Origin: Lachnospiraceae bacterium | Lineage (GTDB): Bacteria > Bacillota > Clostridia > Lachnospirales > Lachnospiraceae | Length of the DNA stretch: 64,000 nucleotides | Reading direction: 5' to 3' | NCBI GenBank assembly: GCA_022794255.1 | Contig: JAAWEL010000024.1 | Span: 101,593-165,592, forward strand | Part shown: positions 16,521 through 26,837 of the stretch, piece by piece | Layout of the letters: each line of letters begins with the position of its first letter | Numbering within the stretch: the stretch's first letter is position 1 | Position numbers and translations under genes: made by a program | Notes under the pieces: generated by a model | What the model was told of the DNA's origin: nothing | The model's input: the letters and a program-made list of their open reading frames with translations, nothing else | The model's database searches: none

Positions 16521-17281
16521 ATTTCAATTCTCCTTGTATTTCTGTTATCTCTGGCCAGGTGTACTGCCTCTCTCACCAGCTTTGCCTCCTGCAGCTTTCT
16601 TTCCACCTCTAAAAGACGCCTGCTTCTATTCTCCGACCCTTCCTTCTCCAGCCGTTTTTGGATTTTTTTAAGCTGAGCGATTTCTCGCTCAAGAAATCCG
16701 GTAAGAACCAAGGAGCCACTTTGAATCAGAATCTCTCCATAGCGGTAGCAATATTCATGAGAATAGCTCATCTGTCCTGGCTGAGCCACCATGATTGTAT
16801 AATATTTTCCTTCCTCCTCCACCATTGTCTCATGGCAAATGGAAAGGCCCAGTTCCTCAAGTCCATGACGAAACAATGCAAGCTCAGACTGAGGAGAGAA
16901 AATCCACCGGCTGACAAAAGGCCTTACCAGTTCCCCTTCCCTTAAAATCCGCAGCATCAGCTCTCCGCCCATACCCGATATAACCACCATATCTGCCTCC
17001 ATTGGGGCAAGAGGTTTTAAACCATCTCCCAGGCGCAAATCAATCTTCTTATCCAGTCCTTTCCTCTGCACATGTTCCTTTGCTCTCTCCAGGGGACCCT
17101 CCCTAACATCAAGAGCCAGAGCCCGGGCAGCGATCCCCCGCTCCACCAGACAGATCGGCACAAACCCGTGATCAGTCCCCACATCGGCCACACAGATATC
17201 CCTTCTGCTTCCTTTCTCTCCATCTGGCGCCCAGTCTGCAACTAGCTGAAGGATTCGTTCCAGACGTCTTGACAATCTCAC
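16517..17281 (-). CDS. trmK: tRNA (adenine(22)-N1)-methyltransferase
   Basis: Makes m1A22 in tRNA. The 254-residue sequence has the family hallmarks: V-A-D-V-G-T-D-H-G-F-V-P near residue 32 as the S-adenosylmethionine-binding motif I, and V-I-S-G-M-G-G-E-L near 100 as the catalytic-side motif. A helical C-terminal domain (about 170-254) follows. It sits directly after a histidine kinase gene (ATGA overlap) and before the Nif3-like gene (ATGA overlap). In related genomes the usual upstream neighbour is rpoD, so the kinase is an extra gene here. Confidence 0.93.
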   Translation of the reverse strand: MRLSRRLERILQLVADWAPDGEKGSRRDICVADVGTDHGFVPICLVERGIAARALALDVREGPLERAKEHVQRKGLDKKIDLRLGDGLKPLAPMEADMVVISGMGGELMLRILREGELVRPFVSRWIFSPQSELALFRHGLEELGLSICHETMVEEEGKYYTIMVAQPGQMSYSHEYCYRYGEILIQSGSLVLTGFLEREIAQLKKIQKRLEKEGSENRSRRLLEVERKLQEAKLVREAVHLARDNRNTRRIEI

Positions 17282-19938
17282 CTGTCTTCATCCTCTCTTT
17301 CTCCCCTGAGGCTTTTATCCAGAATATATTTTTCCAGCACTCGCTCCGCCTCCCTCATATCCACCGGCTTGGCAATATGGGCATTCATGCCGCATTCCAG
17401 ACACTTCTGGATATCATCAGAAAATGCATCCGCACTCATAGCAATAATCGGAATCTCCTTGGCATCCTTCCTCTCAAGGCTTCGGATCGCCTGAGCCGCC
17501 TCATAACCTGTCATCACCGGCATACGGATATCCATCAAAATCCCATCATAGGTTCCAACAGGAGCCTTTTCAAACATCTCCAAACACAGTTTTCCATTCT
17601 CGGCCCAATCCAGCTGCAGACCCAACTGAGACAAAAGCTCCTGGGCAATCTCCCAGTTCAGCTCATTATCCTCTGCCAAAAGAATCCTTTTGCCTGTAAA
17701 ATCTGCTTCCCTGTCCTGTTTTGTGATAATCTGAGAGCCATCCTCCTTTGTAAATTGTCCCAGCCCATAATACAATGTAGATTTAAACAATGGTTTGGAT
17801 ATAAAACCGGATAACCCTGCTTCTCTTGCCTCCTTCTCGATTTCACCCCAGTCATATGCAGAAGTGAGAAGCAGCCGGACTCTGTCCCCGCAGATCCTTT
17901 GTATCTCCCTGGCTGTCCTTATGCCATCCATCCCCGGCAGCTTCCAGTCCATAAGAATAATGTCATAAAATTCCTCCTGCTCACTCTTCTCCTTCACAAG
18001 CTTCACTGCACTTTCCCCATCTAAAACCCATTCCGCCTGCACGCCAATGGATTCCAGTGTAGAAACTGCATTTTCACAGAGAAGAGAATCATCATCCACC
18101 ACCAGCATCTTCCAGTCAGGAAGCCTCATATCATCCTCTGAGATCACTGCCTTCTCCAGATCTAATATTACATGGAACTTACTTCCCTGCCCCGGCTCAC
18201 TGTGGACTTCAATGATTCCACCCATGGCATCCACTATGTATTTTGTAATGGTCATCCCCAGGCCAGTTCCCTCTGTTTTTTGCACCCTGGTATTGTCCTC
18301 TCTTGAAAAAGAATCAAAAATCTTTTTCTGAAACTCTTCAGACATGCCGATACCATTGTCAATAACCCACAGATGAACTCTCACATAGCTTTCTCCCACA
18401 GGAGACTCTTCCTCTCCCAGAGAAAGGCTGATGCTCCCTCCCTCCGGAGTAAACTTAACCGCATTGCCCAAAAAATTAATCAAAATCTGATTCAGCCTCA
18501 CACCGTCACAGCAGACATTTTCCGCAAAAACATCATGGACATAGACTTCAAAATCCAGTCCTTTCTCCCTGGCCTGTGGTTGAATAATTGTCACAATTCC
18601 ATCAATGGCCTCACTCAAAGAGACCTGCTCCGTATTCAGAGTCATTTTCCCGCTCTCGATCTTGGACATATCCAAAATATCATTGATCAGCCCCAACAGA
18701 TGACGGCTGGATAAAGCAATCTTTTTCAGGCAATTTTGCACCTGCTGCCGATTGGCCATATTGGCCATAGCTATACTGGTCATACCTACAATAGCGTTCA
18801 TCGGCGTCCGGATATCATGGCTCATATTAGAAAGGAACTCACTTTTGGCCTGATTGGCGTGTTCGGCCGCTCTTCTTGCCTCATCCAGCGCCTCCATCTG
18901 ATGCCATGTAATCTTTAAGTATTTGGCAAACACAAGCAAAAGGGCTAAAAGAATAATGGCGCAGCCACATAAGGCGGTATAAACCCACTCACCCCCCAGC
19001 TCGGCAATTGTCTCATCCAAAACACCGTAGGGCATAAATACCAAGAGATACCATTCAGAATAAGACAGGCTTGTACAGTACAGATGACGGCGTTCCCCAT
19101 AGATAGTAAATTCACTGCTGTAATCTCTCCGGGCATCCATAGCAGACCCCAGCTCTCCTAAATATTCCTCTGGTGTCTTTCCTCCCACATCCTCATATAG
19201 AGCCCATACTCTTTCAAAATAATTATTGTCCTCCACATCCTCGCTTCGTGTTATAAAGCTTCCGTCTCTGCGAACAATAAAATAATATTCCATAGAAGAC
19301 TCTTTGTTTAAAAAAAGCGTCTCCTGAATATATTCAATAGGCAATCCGGCTACCAGGGCAATACTTTTTTCCCCATCCGCCATCGGATACACCGCAGGAA
19401 CCCCTACCAGCATCAGATCCTTTCCGGTTGTGTCCTTACCCACTGCCACCTTTTTATCTCCACTGGCAAGGGAACAGAAAAAAGGCACCGGATCACTGAG
19501 ACTGACCGGGTCTCCATAAATCATCTCAAATTCCCCGTTTTGAGAATAAAAAGCCAGATATTCAAATCCCCTCACCTGTGCATTATAAGCCAGCTGCTGT
19601 CGCATTTCTTTTACACTGTCAACTCTCTCCGGGGGGATCGTCTCGTTAAGAGCCGAAAGCTGCGACAGGCGTAAATCAATGGTAGTCTCAAAATGCATAG
19701 CCACCTGTTCACTCATGCCTGACATATAAATCCGTCCAATCTCACTGATCGTATCCGAGTTATGACGGTTCATATGAATCGTAAAAAATGAAAAAACAAT
19801 CATGCAAAGGATCGATATGGATACCAGGCTGATAATCAAAAATCGGGTAGTCTTGTCCTGAATGCCCCGGGCTATCCCCCGGTCATAAAGACTTTTCCTC
19901 CCACCTTTACTACCTTTTATTTTATCCTCTGTCCTCAT
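17278..19938 (-). CDS. membrane hybrid histidine kinase with two receiver domains
   Basis: An 886-residue sensor. Two membrane helices (about 33-54 and 314-334) bracket an extracellular region of about 260 residues with a Cache-like look. Then come HisKA with the S-H-D-I-R-T-P-M box (His about 372), the ATPase domain (N-x-x-x-N-A-V-K-F, D-N-G-I-G-M, G-T-G-L-G-M) and two receivers with phospho-acceptor Asp in I-L-M-D-W (about 663) and I-L-M-D-I-R (about 802). No Hpt or DNA-binding domain is present. The input signal and output partner are unknown. It sits 25 bases after rpoD and overlaps trmK, so it may ride the housekeeping operon. AAAGGAGG precedes the ATG. Confidence 0.93.
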   Translation of the reverse strand: MRTEDKIKGSKGGRKSLYDRGIARGIQDKTTRFLIISLVSISILCMIVFSFFTIHMNRHNSDTISEIGRIYMSGMSEQVAMHFETTIDLRLSQLSALNETIPPERVDSVKEMRQQLAYNAQVRGFEYLAFYSQNGEFEMIYGDPVSLSDPVPFFCSLASGDKKVAVGKDTTGKDLMLVGVPAVYPMADGEKSIALVAGLPIEYIQETLFLNKESSMEYYFIVRRDGSFITRSEDVEDNNYFERVWALYEDVGGKTPEEYLGELGSAMDARRDYSSEFTIYGERRHLYCTSLSYSEWYLLVFMPYGVLDETIAELGGEWVYTALCGCAIILLALLLVFAKYLKITWHQMEALDEARRAAEHANQAKSEFLSNMSHDIRTPMNAIVGMTSIAMANMANRQQVQNCLKKIALSSRHLLGLINDILDMSKIESGKMTLNTEQVSLSEAIDGIVTIIQPQAREKGLDFEVYVHDVFAENVCCDGVRLNQILINFLGNAVKFTPEGGSISLSLGEEESPVGESYVRVHLWVIDNGIGMSEEFQKKIFDSFSREDNTRVQKTEGTGLGMTITKYIVDAMGGIIEVHSEPGQGSKFHVILDLEKAVISEDDMRLPDWKMLVVDDDSLLCENAVSTLESIGVQAEWVLDGESAVKLVKEKSEQEEFYDIILMDWKLPGMDGIRTAREIQRICGDRVRLLLTSAYDWGEIEKEAREAGLSGFISKPLFKSTLYYGLGQFTKEDGSQIITKQDREADFTGKRILLAEDNELNWEIAQELLSQLGLQLDWAENGKLCLEMFEKAPVGTYDGILMDIRMPVMTGYEAAQAIRSLERKDAKEIPIIAMSADAFSDDIQKCLECGMNAHIAKPVDMREAERVLEKYILDKSLRGEREDEDR

Positions 19939-19963
19939 TATTCCCTATCCTCCTTTGCTGTCT

Positions 19964-21079
19964 TTAGTCCAGATAATCCTTTAGTTTTTTGCTTCTGCTG
20001 GGATGACGAAGCTTTCGCAGGGCTTTCGCCTCAATCTGCCTGATCCGTTCTCTGGTCACCTGAAACTCTCTTCCTACCTCCTCAAGCGTCCTGGGACGCC
20101 CGTCATCTAAGCCAAACCGAAGCCGCAAAACCTTTTGTTCCCGATCTGTCAATGTCTTTAAAGCTTCCATAAGCTGTTCTCTGAGAAGGGTAAACGTAGC
20201 CTGATCCACAGGCACCGCCACCTGATCATCCTGAATAAAATCTCCTAAATGGCTGTCCTCCTCCTCACCAATAGGGGTCTCCAAAGAAACTGGTTCCTGG
20301 GCAATCTTCTGTATCTCATTAACCCGCTCCGGCGGCAGATCCATCCGAACGGCAATCTCTTCCAGCGAAGGTTCCCGTCCCAGCTCTTGAACCAGCTGTC
20401 TCTGTGTACGGATCAGCCGGTTGATCGTCTCCACCATATGCACCGGAATCCGGATGGTTCTGGCCTGATCTGCAATAGCCCGGGTAATAGCCTGACGAAT
20501 CCACCAGGTAGCATAGGTACTGAACTTATATCCTTTCCGATAATCAAATTTCTCAACTGCCTTAATAAGTCCTAAGTTTCCCTCCTGAATCAGATCCAGA
20601 AGCTGCATCCCCCGCCCCACATACCGCTTTGCAATACTTACTACCAGTCGGAGATTGGCTTCTGCCAGCTGTTTTCTGGCTTCATTATCTCCTAGCTCCA
20701 TTTTCTTTGCCAGGTAAGTCTCCTCCTCCATGGAAAGAAGCGGAATCTTACCGATCTCTTTTAAATACATGCGGACCGGATCTTCCACACTTACATGATC
20801 CGGCATGGACAGGTCAATGGCTTCCACATCGATCTCTTCCCCATCCTCCAACTCCTCCTCAATAAAAAGATCCGGCTCTATCTCCTCCTCTTCCATCCGC
20901 AGAACATCCACCTGGTTTCTGTCCAAAAAATCATAAATCCTGTCCAGCTTGTCCGGATCCAGAATCTCTCCACGAAAGAAATCCAGAATTTCCCGGTTTT
21001 CCAAAACATTTTTCCTTTTCTTTGCAGTCTCCAACAGTAAGACCAGCTTCTCCTCCAATGTCTGTGTACGTTCTTCCAT
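19964..21079 (-). CDS. rpoD: primary RNA polymerase sigma factor (sigma-70/sigma-A)
   Basis: Main vegetative sigma factor, 371 residues, the usual Firmicutes length. Region 1.2 is near [11 protein letters not shown], region 2 has the -10 recognition helix with Y-A-T-W-W-I-R-Q-A, and region 4.2 ends with [14 protein letters not shown]. An acidic region 1.1 precedes these. It follows dnaG by 68 bases, keeping the macromolecular-synthesis order dgt-dnaG-rpoD. Confidence 0.98.
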   Translation of the reverse strand: MEERTQTLEEKLVLLLETAKKRKNVLENREILDFFRGEILDPDKLDRIYDFLDRNQVDVLRMEEEEIEPDLFIEEELEDGEEIDVEAIDLSMPDHVSVEDPVRMYLKEIGKIPLLSMEEETYLAKKMELGDNEARKQLAEANLRLVVSIAKRYVGRGMQLLDLIQEGNLGLIKAVEKFDYRKGYKFSTYATWWIRQAITRAIADQARTIRIPVHMVETINRLIRTQRQLVQELGREPSLEEIAVRMDLPPERVNEIQKIAQEPVSLETPIGEEEDSHLGDFIQDDQVAVPVDQATFTLLREQLMEALKTLTDREQKVLRLRFGLDDGRPRTLEEVGREFQVTRERIRQIEAKALRKLRHPSRSKKLKDYLD

Positions 21080-21147
21080 GTCTGTCCGCCTTTCCTGTTT
21101 CGCAATGCTTTTCCAGATAACTTGTGTGCTTTTCTTTGAGACTGTTT

Positions 21148-22923
21148 TTAATCTATGGTAATAGAAAGCTTTTTTAAAGACGCCTGCTCCCGGATTATAT
21201 GCTGAAGCTCATCCAGATCTGCCGCATTGCGGCTGGCATGATCCAGACTGTTTTTTTTCACTCGGTATACAATCTCTGAAAACGCCTTTTTCTGTTCCTC
21301 ATTGTTCAATGATTCCTCTAATTGGGCATGAAACAGCTTCGCCACCTCTTTGTATTGTTCTTCATCATTGATAAAATGATTCAGGATTTCTGCCGGATTC
21401 AGCTTTCCCTTTTCATATCCCTCGAAAACCATCTTTGCTGCCTGACCATAAAGAGGTTCTACAAAATCCTTCGGTCCGACTATATTTTCTATTTTTTCAA
21501 ACAGCCCGGGCCTCTCAATAAGCCAGGTCAAAAGCAACCTCTGTGCCCTGCGGTTTCCATCATCCTTTTCCTTCTTTTTTCCTGCCTCCCGGCCTCTTGT
21601 TCCCTGCTGTCTGTCTGGCACGCTTTTCACAGTCCCCGGCATATTGCCCAGCCGATTGACCAAGCGCCGCAGATCTTCATAGGGAAGCATATATTCCCTG
21701 GCCACAGCCTGAATATAATTGTCCCGCTCCATTGCCTCATCAAATTCCAGAAGCTTCCTTGCAGCAGCCTGAATAAACCGGGTTTTCTGTTCCGGATCCT
21801 CCATCTGATAATTTTGCTTCAACACATCGATCTCAAATAAAAAACTGTTGCGGGCTTTCTCCATTCTCTCCCGAAATGCATCGGTTCCCCTGTTTTTGAT
21901 AAATTCGTCCGGATCCTTATAGGGCTTTAAATCCAACACCCTGGTGGAAATACCTACTTCCTTGAGAATCGGAATCGCCCGAAGGGCCGCTTTTATCCCT
22001 GCCCCGTCACTGTCATAAGTAAGAACCACCTGATCCGTATAACGTTTTAAAAGCACCGCGTGCCTTTCGGTCAACGCCGTGCCCAAAGAGGCAACCGCAT
22101 TAGTGAAGCCTGCCTGATGCATGGCAATCACATCCATATATCCCTCACAGACAAGCAAACATTTCTCCCGGCTTGTCCGTGCATAATTAAGTCCATAAAG
22201 GTTCCGGCTTTTGTCAAACACCAAGGTCTCAGGAGAATTCAAATATTTGGGTTCCCCATCTCCTAACACCCTGCCTCCAAAACCCACAACCCGGCTTCCA
22301 GCATCCATAATGGGAAACATAACCCGATTCCAGAATTTGTCATAAGTTCCTCGCTCCTCCATTGTCACCAGGCCGCTTTCCTTTAGAATCGGATCCTGAT
22401 ACCCCTTGGATTTTAAATACTGGTACAAATCGCTGCTGGTTTTATTGGAATACCCCAATCCAAACCGCCGGATTGTGTCCTCAGTCAACCGCCGCTTCTT
22501 AAAATATTCGTAGCCATTTCTCCCCTGTGGCTGATGCAGCTGATAATAAAAGTAATTGGCAGCAAGCTTATTGATCTCCAAAAGCACTGACCGCTTGTCT
22601 GCCTGAACCCGCTCTTCCCTGGAATATTCCACCTCTGGCAGCTTCACTCCTGCCCTGTCCGCCAGATATTTTAAGGCCTCCGGAAAGGTAAAGCTCTCAT
22701 ATTCCATCACAAAAGTGATTGCATTGCCTCCCGCCCCACATCCAAAACAATAGTACATCTGCTTTTGAGGTGACACGGAGAAGGACGGAGATTTTTCATT
22801 GTGGAAAGGGCATAGTCCAAAATAATTACTGCCTTTCTTCTGCAGCTTCACATACCCCGAAATCACATCCACTATATCATTTTTTTCTCTTACTTCCTCA
22901 ATGATCTCTTCCGGATAATACAT
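21148..22923 (-). CDS. dnaG: DNA primase
   Basis: Makes RNA primers at the replication fork. Of 591 residues, the first part holds the CHC2 zinc finger (C-P-F-H and C-F-G-C-G, about 38-64), the middle holds the TOPRIM domain (C-E-G-Y-M-D-V near 260 and Y-D-S-D-G-A-G near 305), and the end is the helicase-interacting helical region (about 440-591). GGGAGAGGAG lies upstream of the ATG. It is the middle gene of dgt-dnaG-rpoD. Confidence 0.98.
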   Translation of the reverse strand: MYYPEEIIEEVREKNDIVDVISGYVKLQKKGSNYFGLCPFHNEKSPSFSVSPQKQMYYCFGCGAGGNAITFVMEYESFTFPEALKYLADRAGVKLPEVEYSREERVQADKRSVLLEINKLAANYFYYQLHQPQGRNGYEYFKKRRLTEDTIRRFGLGYSNKTSSDLYQYLKSKGYQDPILKESGLVTMEERGTYDKFWNRVMFPIMDAGSRVVGFGGRVLGDGEPKYLNSPETLVFDKSRNLYGLNYARTSREKCLLVCEGYMDVIAMHQAGFTNAVASLGTALTERHAVLLKRYTDQVVLTYDSDGAGIKAALRAIPILKEVGISTRVLDLKPYKDPDEFIKNRGTDAFRERMEKARNSFLFEIDVLKQNYQMEDPEQKTRFIQAAARKLLEFDEAMERDNYIQAVAREYMLPYEDLRRLVNRLGNMPGTVKSVPDRQQGTRGREAGKKKEKDDGNRRAQRLLLTWLIERPGLFEKIENIVGPKDFVEPLYGQAAKMVFEGYEKGKLNPAEILNHFINDEEQYKEVAKLFHAQLEESLNNEEQKKAFSEIVYRVKKNSLDHASRNAADLDELQHIIREQASLKKLSITID

Positions 22924-22944
22924 GAAATGCTCCTCTCCCTTTTA

Positions 22945-23952
22945 TTACACCTTCCACGCCTCCGGCACAAAAAGTTTCTCAAATTTGTAGATGGCATAGC
23001 TGTCGCTCATGCCTGCTATGTAATCACAAACCACCCGCTCTTTTTTCTCTCCCTTTTCTTCCATCATCAGCCGATACTCCTCCGGCATCCGCTCTGCATG
23101 CTCAAGATAGTACTGATAAAGGGAAGCAATTAGCTGCTGTGCTTTTCTCTCCTCCGCCTTGGGCACCTCATTTAAATACATATTCTCAAACAGCCAGGCC
23201 CGCAGTCCCTGCATGGCTTCCTGCATTCCCGGTGACATACGGATCTCAGGCATATCCATACTGTTCTCTATAATATCATGAATCATTGTATTCAGCCGTT
23301 CCCGCACACTGTGACCAAGAAGATCCGTATAACTCTTTGGAATGTCCTGTTCCCTGAAAATCCTCCCCCGTATGGCATCGTCAATATCGTGATTTATGTA
23401 AGCAATCTTATCCGACAGACGCACGATACATCCCTCCAAGGTAGAAGGCCGGCCACTGGTTCTGTGGTTCAATATTCCGTCCCGCACTTCTTTTGTCAGA
23501 TTCAGCCCCTTGCCATCCTTCTCTAAAATCTCTACCACCCGCACACTCTGCCGGTAGTGGGAAAAACCGTCCGGACACAACTCGTCCAAAATCCGCTCTC
23601 CGGAATGGCCAAAGGGTGTGTGGCCCAGATCATGGCCCAGAGCAATGGCTTCTGTCAGATTCTCATTCATCCGCAGGGCTCTGGCAATGGTTCTGGCAAT
23701 CTGAGACACCTCTAACGTGTGGGTCAGGCGTGTCCGGTAGTGATCGCCCTCCGGAGCTAAAAACACTTGGGTTTTGTGCTTTAAGCGGCGGAATGCCTTG
23801 CAGTGAAGAATCCGGTCCCGGTCTCTTTGGTATTCCGGACGGATGTCACACAAAGGCTCTGGTATGTCACGGCCTAAAGTATTTTTACTTAGAGAGGCGT
23901 ATGGGTTTAGGTATTTCTCCTCCCAGGCCTCCTGTGCTTCTCTGATGGTCAA
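22945..23952 (-). CDS. dgt: deoxyguanosinetriphosphate triphosphohydrolase-like protein
   Basis: HD-domain dNTPase of 335 residues that splits dNTPs to nucleoside and triphosphate, helping to set dNTP pools. Metal-binding residues are seen in R-L-T-H-T-L-E-V near 70 and G-H-D-L-G-H-T-P-F-G-H near 109-119. The start is TTG at 23952, behind AAAGGAGGT. It is the first gene of the dgt-dnaG-rpoD run. The closeness to dnaG suits a nucleotide-supply role. Confidence 0.93.
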   Translation of the reverse strand: MTIREAQEAWEEKYLNPYASLSKNTLGRDIPEPLCDIRPEYQRDRDRILHCKAFRRLKHKTQVFLAPEGDHYRTRLTHTLEVSQIARTIARALRMNENLTEAIALGHDLGHTPFGHSGERILDELCPDGFSHYRQSVRVVEILEKDGKGLNLTKEVRDGILNHRTSGRPSTLEGCIVRLSDKIAYINHDIDDAIRGRIFREQDIPKSYTDLLGHSVRERLNTMIHDIIENSMDMPEIRMSPGMQEAMQGLRAWLFENMYLNEVPKAEERKAQQLIASLYQYYLEHAERMPEEYRLMMEEKGEKKERVVCDYIAGMSDSYAIYKFEKLFVPEAWKV

Positions 23953-24202
23953 TTGGGCCTACCTCCTTTGATGGGGTGTGGGACTTCGCCCTATTAAAAA
24001 TATAATTTATTTTTTCCTTCATGCGAACATGACACTTTTGCAAAAATGCTCCGGGCAACTCCGCTGTGCAATTCAAAAAACCTATGGTTTTCCTTATCAC
24101 GAACTTCAGACTTTTTTCGCACAGCTTATTGCTTTCGTGTACATTATATCACGCTTCCCCTGATTTTAGTACTAGTTTTTTCTTAATGTCTTTTCTCTTT
24201 TG

Positions 24203-24231
24203 TTTACAGTGTTATTAATTTATGGTAAAAT
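24203..24231 (+). promoter_or_regulatory. darA promoter
   Basis: TTTACA (24203-24208), a 17-base spacer, then TAAAAT (24226-24231), followed closely by the darA ribosome site. The stretch 23953-24202 is the divergent spacer between dgt and darA; apart from this I see no further feature in it. Confidence 0.65.
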
Positions 24232-24265
24232 GGAAATAGATTTTTTTGAGATGGAGGTGTTGCTT

Positions 24266-24601
24266 TTGAAAATTATTTATGCGATTGTTAGCTCTGACGA
24301 TGGGAACCGGGTGACAGATGTTTTGAATGAGCACAGCTTTAGTGTCACAAAACTGGCAACCACCGGTGGTTTTCTGAAGAAAGGGAATGCAACCCTGATG
24401 ATTGGTACTGATGAGGAACAGGTTGATAAGGCGATTGAGCTGATTCGGGAAACCTGCGGAAAGCGGCAAAAGATAACCTGTGATATTCCTGCGCCAAATA
24501 TCGGCTCCATCTCTGCCGGCTATGTGATGATGCCTGTATCTGTAGAGCTGGGCGGCGCAACCATTTTTGTGACAGATGTAGAACGTTTCGAGAAATTTTA
24601 A
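24266..24601 (+). CDS. darA: cyclic-di-AMP receptor, PII-like
   Basis: A 111-residue PII-like protein of the DarA/PstA (YaaQ) family, which binds c-di-AMP as a trimer. Matching parts are K-I-I-Y-A-I-V-S-S-D-D, the T-T-G-G-F-L motif near 27-32, and the G-x-T-I-F-V end. I chose TTG at 24266 because GGAGGT lies at the right distance; upstream in-frame starts would sit in the promoter. It is a single-gene unit with its own promoter and terminator. The synthase gene cdaA is in the same window, so both ends of c-di-AMP signalling are present. Confidence 0.93.
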   Translation: MKIIYAIVSSDDGNRVTDVLNEHSFSVTKLATTGGFLKKGNATLMIGTDEEQVDKAIELIRETCGKRQKITCDIPAPNIGSISAGYVMMPVSVELGGATIFVTDVERFEKF

Positions 24602-24703
24602 AAGCACAGTTTCCTCGAAAATTAAATACTTTCCATGCTGGCAGCAAAACACCTGATCTGCATCCAGGCAGATTGGGAATATTGATGCATTGTATGCAGA
24701 GAT

Positions 24704-24751
24704 AAAAAGCATTTTCCTCCACATCCTCACCTGTGTTGGAAAATGCTTTTT
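24704..24751. terminator. bidirectional terminator between darA and the flavoprotein gene
   Basis: AAAAAGCATTTTCC (24704-24717) pairs with GGAAAATGCTTTTT (24738-24751) around a 20-base loop. U-runs follow on both strands, so it can end both darA (plus) and the convergent flavoprotein gene (minus). Confidence 0.8.
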
Positions 24752-24789
24752 TCGAGAGTATCAGAAGCGCACATCCAGAAAAGTTCGGA

Positions 24790-25953
24790 TTAGTCTGACA
24801 AAGCCTTTGTCAAAGTTCTCATAGCATCCAGATTATTTTCCTTCACTGCTGATTTCACTGTCACCACTGGTTCTAAAATCCGGATCTCTTTCATCCCTTC
24901 CAGAATCCCCTTCATTACCTTTCCGGCCATGGGAGCCCAGGTTCCGTTTTCCAAAATCCCCACTGTTCTCTTCTGATAATTCTTGGACTTAAGATGCTGT
25001 AAAAATTCCTCCATACACGGAAATACTCCACCGTCATAGGTGGCGGCCGCCACGATCATCCGGTCATAAAAAAATGCCTTGCGCACTGACAGAGACATGT
25101 CTGTTCTGGCCAGATCCAGTACCTCCACATACTCCTCACCCTGTTCCCGCAAAAGCTCTGCCAGCTTTTCGGCCGCCTTGGCTGTATTCCCATGTATAGA
25201 AGCATAGGCTACCAATACCCCTTTCTGTTCCGGCTCATAAGAACTCCAAATCTGATACTTTTCCAGATAATGTGCCAGATTCTCCTTCAGAATCGGTCCA
25301 TGAAGAGGGCAGATCATCTGAATATCCAAATTTGCGGCTTTCTTAAGAAGCCCCTGTACCTGTACCCCATATTTTCCAACTATATTCAGATAATAGCGAG
25401 CCGCCTCATCATCCCACGCTTCCTCTGCATCCATCGCTCCAAATTTACCAAAGCCATCTGCAGAAAACAGGATCTTCTCTTTCTGCTCATAAGTCACCAT
25501 CACCTCCGGCCAGTGAACCATTGGTGCCATGAAAAACTGCAGAACATGCTGTCCCAGACTTAAGGTGTCTCCCTCTTTAATCTCCAGGATTCTATCCTTT
25601 AAATCCAGGTCAAAAAACTGTGCAATCATCCCAAAGGTCTTCGCATTTCCTACCAGCTTGGCCTCCGGATGCTGTCTGGCAAAACGTTCTATATTAGCAC
25701 CGTGATCTGGTTCCATATGAGAAATCACCAGATAATCCACCATTTCTCCCGCCAGGGCCTGCTCCAGATTGGCAAACCATTGCTCCGAGGCCCGTGCATC
25801 CACTGTGTCCAGAACTGCTATCTTGTCATCTAAAATCACATAGGAATTGTAGGTCACACCATTGGGAACTTTATACTGACTCTCAAACAAATCCAGTGTC
25901 CTGTCACTGACACCAATATATAAAATGGAATCGGAAATATGTGTATCGTTCAT
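24790..25953 (-). CDS. FprA-family A-type flavoprotein (flavodiiron protein)
   Basis: Flavodiiron protein of 387 residues that reduces O2 or NO in anaerobes, protecting oxygen-sensitive enzymes. The N-terminal metallo-beta-lactamase-like half (1-250) has the diiron ligands H-M-E-P-D-H near 80-85 and a later L-H-G-P. The C-terminal flavodoxin half (about 250-387) has the FMN-binding loop A-S-I-H-G-N-T. The start has CAGGAGGAG upstream. It ends at a terminator shared with darA. Confidence 0.94.
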   Translation of the reverse strand: MNDTHISDSILYIGVSDRTLDLFESQYKVPNGVTYNSYVILDDKIAVLDTVDARASEQWFANLEQALAGEMVDYLVISHMEPDHGANIERFARQHPEAKLVGNAKTFGMIAQFFDLDLKDRILEIKEGDTLSLGQHVLQFFMAPMVHWPEVMVTYEQKEKILFSADGFGKFGAMDAEEAWDDEAARYYLNIVGKYGVQVQGLLKKAANLDIQMICPLHGPILKENLAHYLEKYQIWSSYEPEQKGVLVAYASIHGNTAKAAEKLAELLREQGEEYVEVLDLARTDMSLSVRKAFFYDRMIVAAATYDGGVFPCMEEFLQHLKSKNYQKRTVGILENGTWAPMAGKVMKGILEGMKEIRILEPVVTVKSAVKENNLDAMRTLTKALSD

Positions 25954-26031
25954 TTTGCTCCTCCTGTTCTATTACCATTGCCATTTTCCGCCCATTTTAT
26001 CACACCTTATAAAAATTTTCTATTAGTAAAC

Positions 26032-26418
26032 CTAACGATTTTCTATCTGTTTCTCCCTTTCTCTTCCATAATTCTCCACCATACGAATTACATCCTTTCG
26101 GGTATAGGGCTTTTCTATGAATCCAAAAGCCTGAATCTTCCATGCTTCCAGAGAAAAGCCTGGTATGCTAGACAAAAGAACCACCGCCGGCGGAGCTGCC
26201 AGCCTGTGCAAAGCTGATGCCAGGCTGATCCCACTGATGTCCGGCATCACGATATCCGTAAATACCATATCCACCGAATTCTCACGCACAAAGTCCACCA
26301 CTGCTACCGCCTCCTCAAAGCAGCCTGACAACTCTACATTCTCCATGTTTCGGAAAATCCCCTTCATCTTTTCCAGCAACTCTGGTGCATTATCCACCAC
26401 CACAACTTTAATCTTCAT
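26032..26418 (-). CDS. single-domain response regulator (receiver only)
   Basis: CheY-like receiver of 128 residues from the ATG at 26418; a GTG at 26448 is in frame but less likely. The phospho-acceptor Asp is in V-F-T-D-I-V-M-P, the Ser of L-L-S-S and the Lys of E-K-P-Y are in place, and the acidic pocket reads V-D-N rather than D-D. No output domain follows. It lies downstream of flagellin on the same strand but has its own promoter and is separated by a terminator. A role in chemotaxis or in a phosphorelay is possible; no partner kinase is adjacent. Confidence 0.85.
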   Translation of the reverse strand: MKIKVVVVDNAPELLEKMKGIFRNMENVELSGCFEEAVAVVDFVRENSVDMVFTDIVMPDISGISLASALHRLAAPPAVVLLSSIPGFSLEAWKIQAFGFIEKPYTRKDVIRMVENYGREREKQIENR

Positions 26419-26521
26419 TGTTATTTCCACCTTGTCCTTGTATTCCACATTCTAAAGGATTATTTCCTTAGTCTGATACTTCTGCCGGATATTCATTCAT
26501 TTGGTGCCAGAAGCTTCTTTT

Positions 26522-26550
26522 ATTATAAAATGTTTTATAGATGCGGACAA
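26522..26550 (-). promoter_or_regulatory. promoter of the lone receiver gene
   Basis: TTGTCC (26550-26545), a 17-base spacer and TATAAT (26527-26522) on the minus strand, about 100 bases before the start. The rest of the 26419-26837 gap holds the flagellin terminator and no convincing gene. Confidence 0.65.
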
Positions 26551-26741
26551 TAGATTTCCAGCTTTTTCTTTTCGCTTTCTTTTGTACCCTCAGCGGGCAA
26601 GAGAACGCACCGTTCATCTCTGCAAATTTCTCTAAATACACTTCGGAATCCTTGCCTGATCTCAGGTTGAAAAATCAAGACTGTTTCCATGTTGTGAAAA
26701 CATTGGGAAGGGAATCTTCCAAGAAATGCAAACATTCAAAA

Positions 26742-26766
26742 CAGGGCACACATTTTATGTGCCCTG
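26742..26766 (-). terminator. flagellin terminator
   Basis: CAGGGCACA (26742-26750) pairs exactly with TGTGCCCTG (26758-26766) around 7 bases; the minus-strand transcript then reads TTTTG. It lies about 70 bases past the flagellin stop. Confidence 0.7.
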
Positions 26767-26837
26767 CCAAAATCTTTTTCTATCTCTCTTTATGATTTAA
26801 CAAACTTCTAAACCACACCCAAAGAATACCCTGGCAA

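Noticed and set aside
26535..26795. Short open frames on both strands (66 and 84 codons) between the receiver and flagellin genes
   Set aside because: They overlap one another, the receiver promoter and the flagellin terminator, and lack ribosome sites; no family is recognisable.
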